Assembly: GCA_024233135.1 (NCBI GenBank)
Contig: JACKPZ010000007.1
Coordinates: forward strand, 62,001-126,000
Source of the DNA: Akkermansiaceae bacterium
Lineage (GTDB): Bacteria; Verrucomicrobiota; Verrucomicrobiia; Verrucomicrobiales; Akkermansiaceae
DNA: 64,000 nucleotides
Direction of reading: 5' to 3'
Part shown: positions 63,276 to 64,000 of the stretch, in pieces
Position numbering within the stretch: the first letter of the stretch is position 1
Layout of the letters: each line of letters starts with the position of its first letter
Program-made: the position numbers and the translations under genes
Notes under the pieces: model-generated
The model's database searches: none
The model's input: only the letters and a program-made list of their open reading frames with translations
What the model was told of the DNA's origin: nothing

Positions 63276-64000
63276 TTATTCTTCCGCCGCTTCCTCCTCC
63301 TTCTCCGCGGCAGGTGCGGGCTGGGCGTCTTTCGCTTGTTCGGCGATCTTGGCGACGTCCGAGGCCGGGAGCACGACGGGCGAGAGCTGGATCTGGCCGT
63401 CGGTCGAGCCGCCCTTCGGGCTGCGGACGACGGAGATGCCGAGCAGTTTGCCATCGCCCAGGTAGACCGGGGTGCCCACCGAGCTGCCGCCGACGCGGTA
63501 GAAGGTGCGCGGGCGGGTGGTGATGGCGGAAATCTCGGAAGTCTGCACGCTGGCCTCGCGGTTGAGCGACTCGTCCATGCGGCCGAGGGCGATGCAGTCG
63601 TCGAGCAGCTCGCCCTTGCGCGAGTCCGCGAGGTCGATGGCGGGGAACTCGACACCCTTCGCCTCGTCGCTGTCCATGCGCACCTTGACGAAGGCGAGGC
63701 CGAGGTCCTCATCCTTGAGGACGAGATCGGCGGGCACCTCGGAGCCGTCGGCGGTGATGACCTTGATCTCCTTGATCTCGGAAGTGGCCTTCAGCTTGAT
63801 GGATCCCATCGGCGTGTTGACCGTTTTGCCGTCGACGACGGACGACTTGTCCATGCCGCCGAGCGCGGCGACGATGAGCCCGTCGGCGTTGATGACGGTG
63901 CCAAGGGTCTCGTTTTTCTCCTCCTTGTCCTGGCCGGCGAGGGCGGCTTTCAACTGGTCCGGCACGTCGCCGTCGGCGCCCATGCTGGTCTTGGCGAGGA
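63276..64000 (-). CDS. Trypsin-like/HtrA-like protein, partial at right edge
   Basis: The frame is open to the window end with no start, giving ~240 visible residues. The text resembles S1C protease cores: TLGTVINADGLIVAALGGMD near the visible start, VLKDEDLGLAFVKVRMDS, and a site YRVGGSSVGTPVYLGDGKLL. At the usual G-N-S-G-G catalytic site the sequence reads G-S-S-V-G, so the catalytic Ser is arguable. No PDZ domain follows; the tail is Glu/Ala/Pro-rich. The His of the triad would lie beyond the window or is missing. It may be a divergent or inactive HtrA relative in the envelope. Confidence 0.7.
   Translation of the reverse strand, partial: LAKTSMGADGDVPDQLKAALAGQDKEEKNETLGTVINADGLIVAALGGMDKSSVVDGKTVNTPMGSIKLKATSEIKEIKVITADGSEVPADLVLKDEDLGLAFVKVRMDSDEAKGVEFPAIDLADSRKGELLDDCIALGRMDESLNREASVQTSEISAITTRPRTFYRVGGSSVGTPVYLGDGKLLGISVVRSPKGGSTDGQIQLSPVVLPASDVAKIAEQAKDAQPAPAAEKEEEAAEE

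Noticed and set aside
1..64000. tRNA, rRNA, tmRNA or signal-recognition RNA genes
   Set aside because: No cloverleaf, CCA-ended or diagnostic RNA sequence was recognised in the intergenic stretches by eye; a covariance-model scan could overturn this.

Overview
The window looks like the chromosome of a free-living Gram-negative bacterium of the Verrucomicrobiota, most like Luteolibacter/Haloferula-type Verrucomicrobiales. This is inferred from gene content and style, not from a database search. The DNA is GC-rich. An outer membrane is implied by lpxD, an OmpH/Skp chaperone, a DUF3570 barrel and several lipoproteins. Also typical are an ECF sigma factor beside a Pkn-type Ser/Thr kinase, Gfo/Idh/MocA oxidoreductases with a double DUF1080 protein, and very large exported Ig/jelly-roll proteins.

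Layout: 1-6.6 kb holds a truncated DUF2265-type lipoprotein peptidase, an ECF sigma factor, a Ser/Thr kinase carrying a Wzz-like domain, and a second sigma-factor gene wrecked by many small indels. 6.6-12.8 kb (minus strand) holds rimO, a coiled-coil protein, a molybdenum-carrier-like membrane protein, a Gfo/Idh oxidoreductase and a GH88 glucuronyl hydrolase. 12.9-23.6 kb is a glycan/exoprotein region: a glycosidase-GT2 fusion, an astacin with a beta-helix, and a 2048-residue modular glycosidase with ~950-bp tandem repeats. 23.7-28 kb has a small Cys-rich protein, queA, a transglutaminase-like protein and a Cys-less thioredoxin-fold protein.

28.2-35.5 kb is the most interesting segment. Two paralogous secreted proteins, sharing an unusual N-terminus, bracket DUF3570 - ApbE - TlpA-like thioredoxin - DUF4266. 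Both paralogues carry, at exactly the same residue positions (71-77), a D-S-V-(S/A)-G-A-T motif like the site where ApbE attaches FMN to threonine. The cluster is therefore a candidate undescribed extracytoplasmic flavinylation/redox system whose substrates are surface Ig/Hydin-like proteins. A caveat is that this ApbE lacks a visible signal peptide and appears to have Gly where the family has a Mg-binding Asp.

35.7-44.6 kb has a RAYT-like Y1 transposase, exonuclease III, a duplicated hairpin/G-run noncoding element, a bifunctional-nuclease-domain protein, an M29-like peptidase, a three-gene 3-keto-sugar operon, a pseudopilin and a glycine-zipper lipoprotein. 44.7-57 kb has a solenoid protein, prmC, murA, a G-rich 17-bp minisatellite, an RRM RNA-binding protein, a permuted NlpC/P60-like protein, argH, and a skp-lpxD-HAD operon. 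57.1-63.2 kb is a 2024-residue RHS/YD-repeat protein with odd inserted islands, one bearing a perfect metzincin zinc motif. A partial trypsin-like protease closes the window. No rRNA, tRNA or CRISPR array was recognised.
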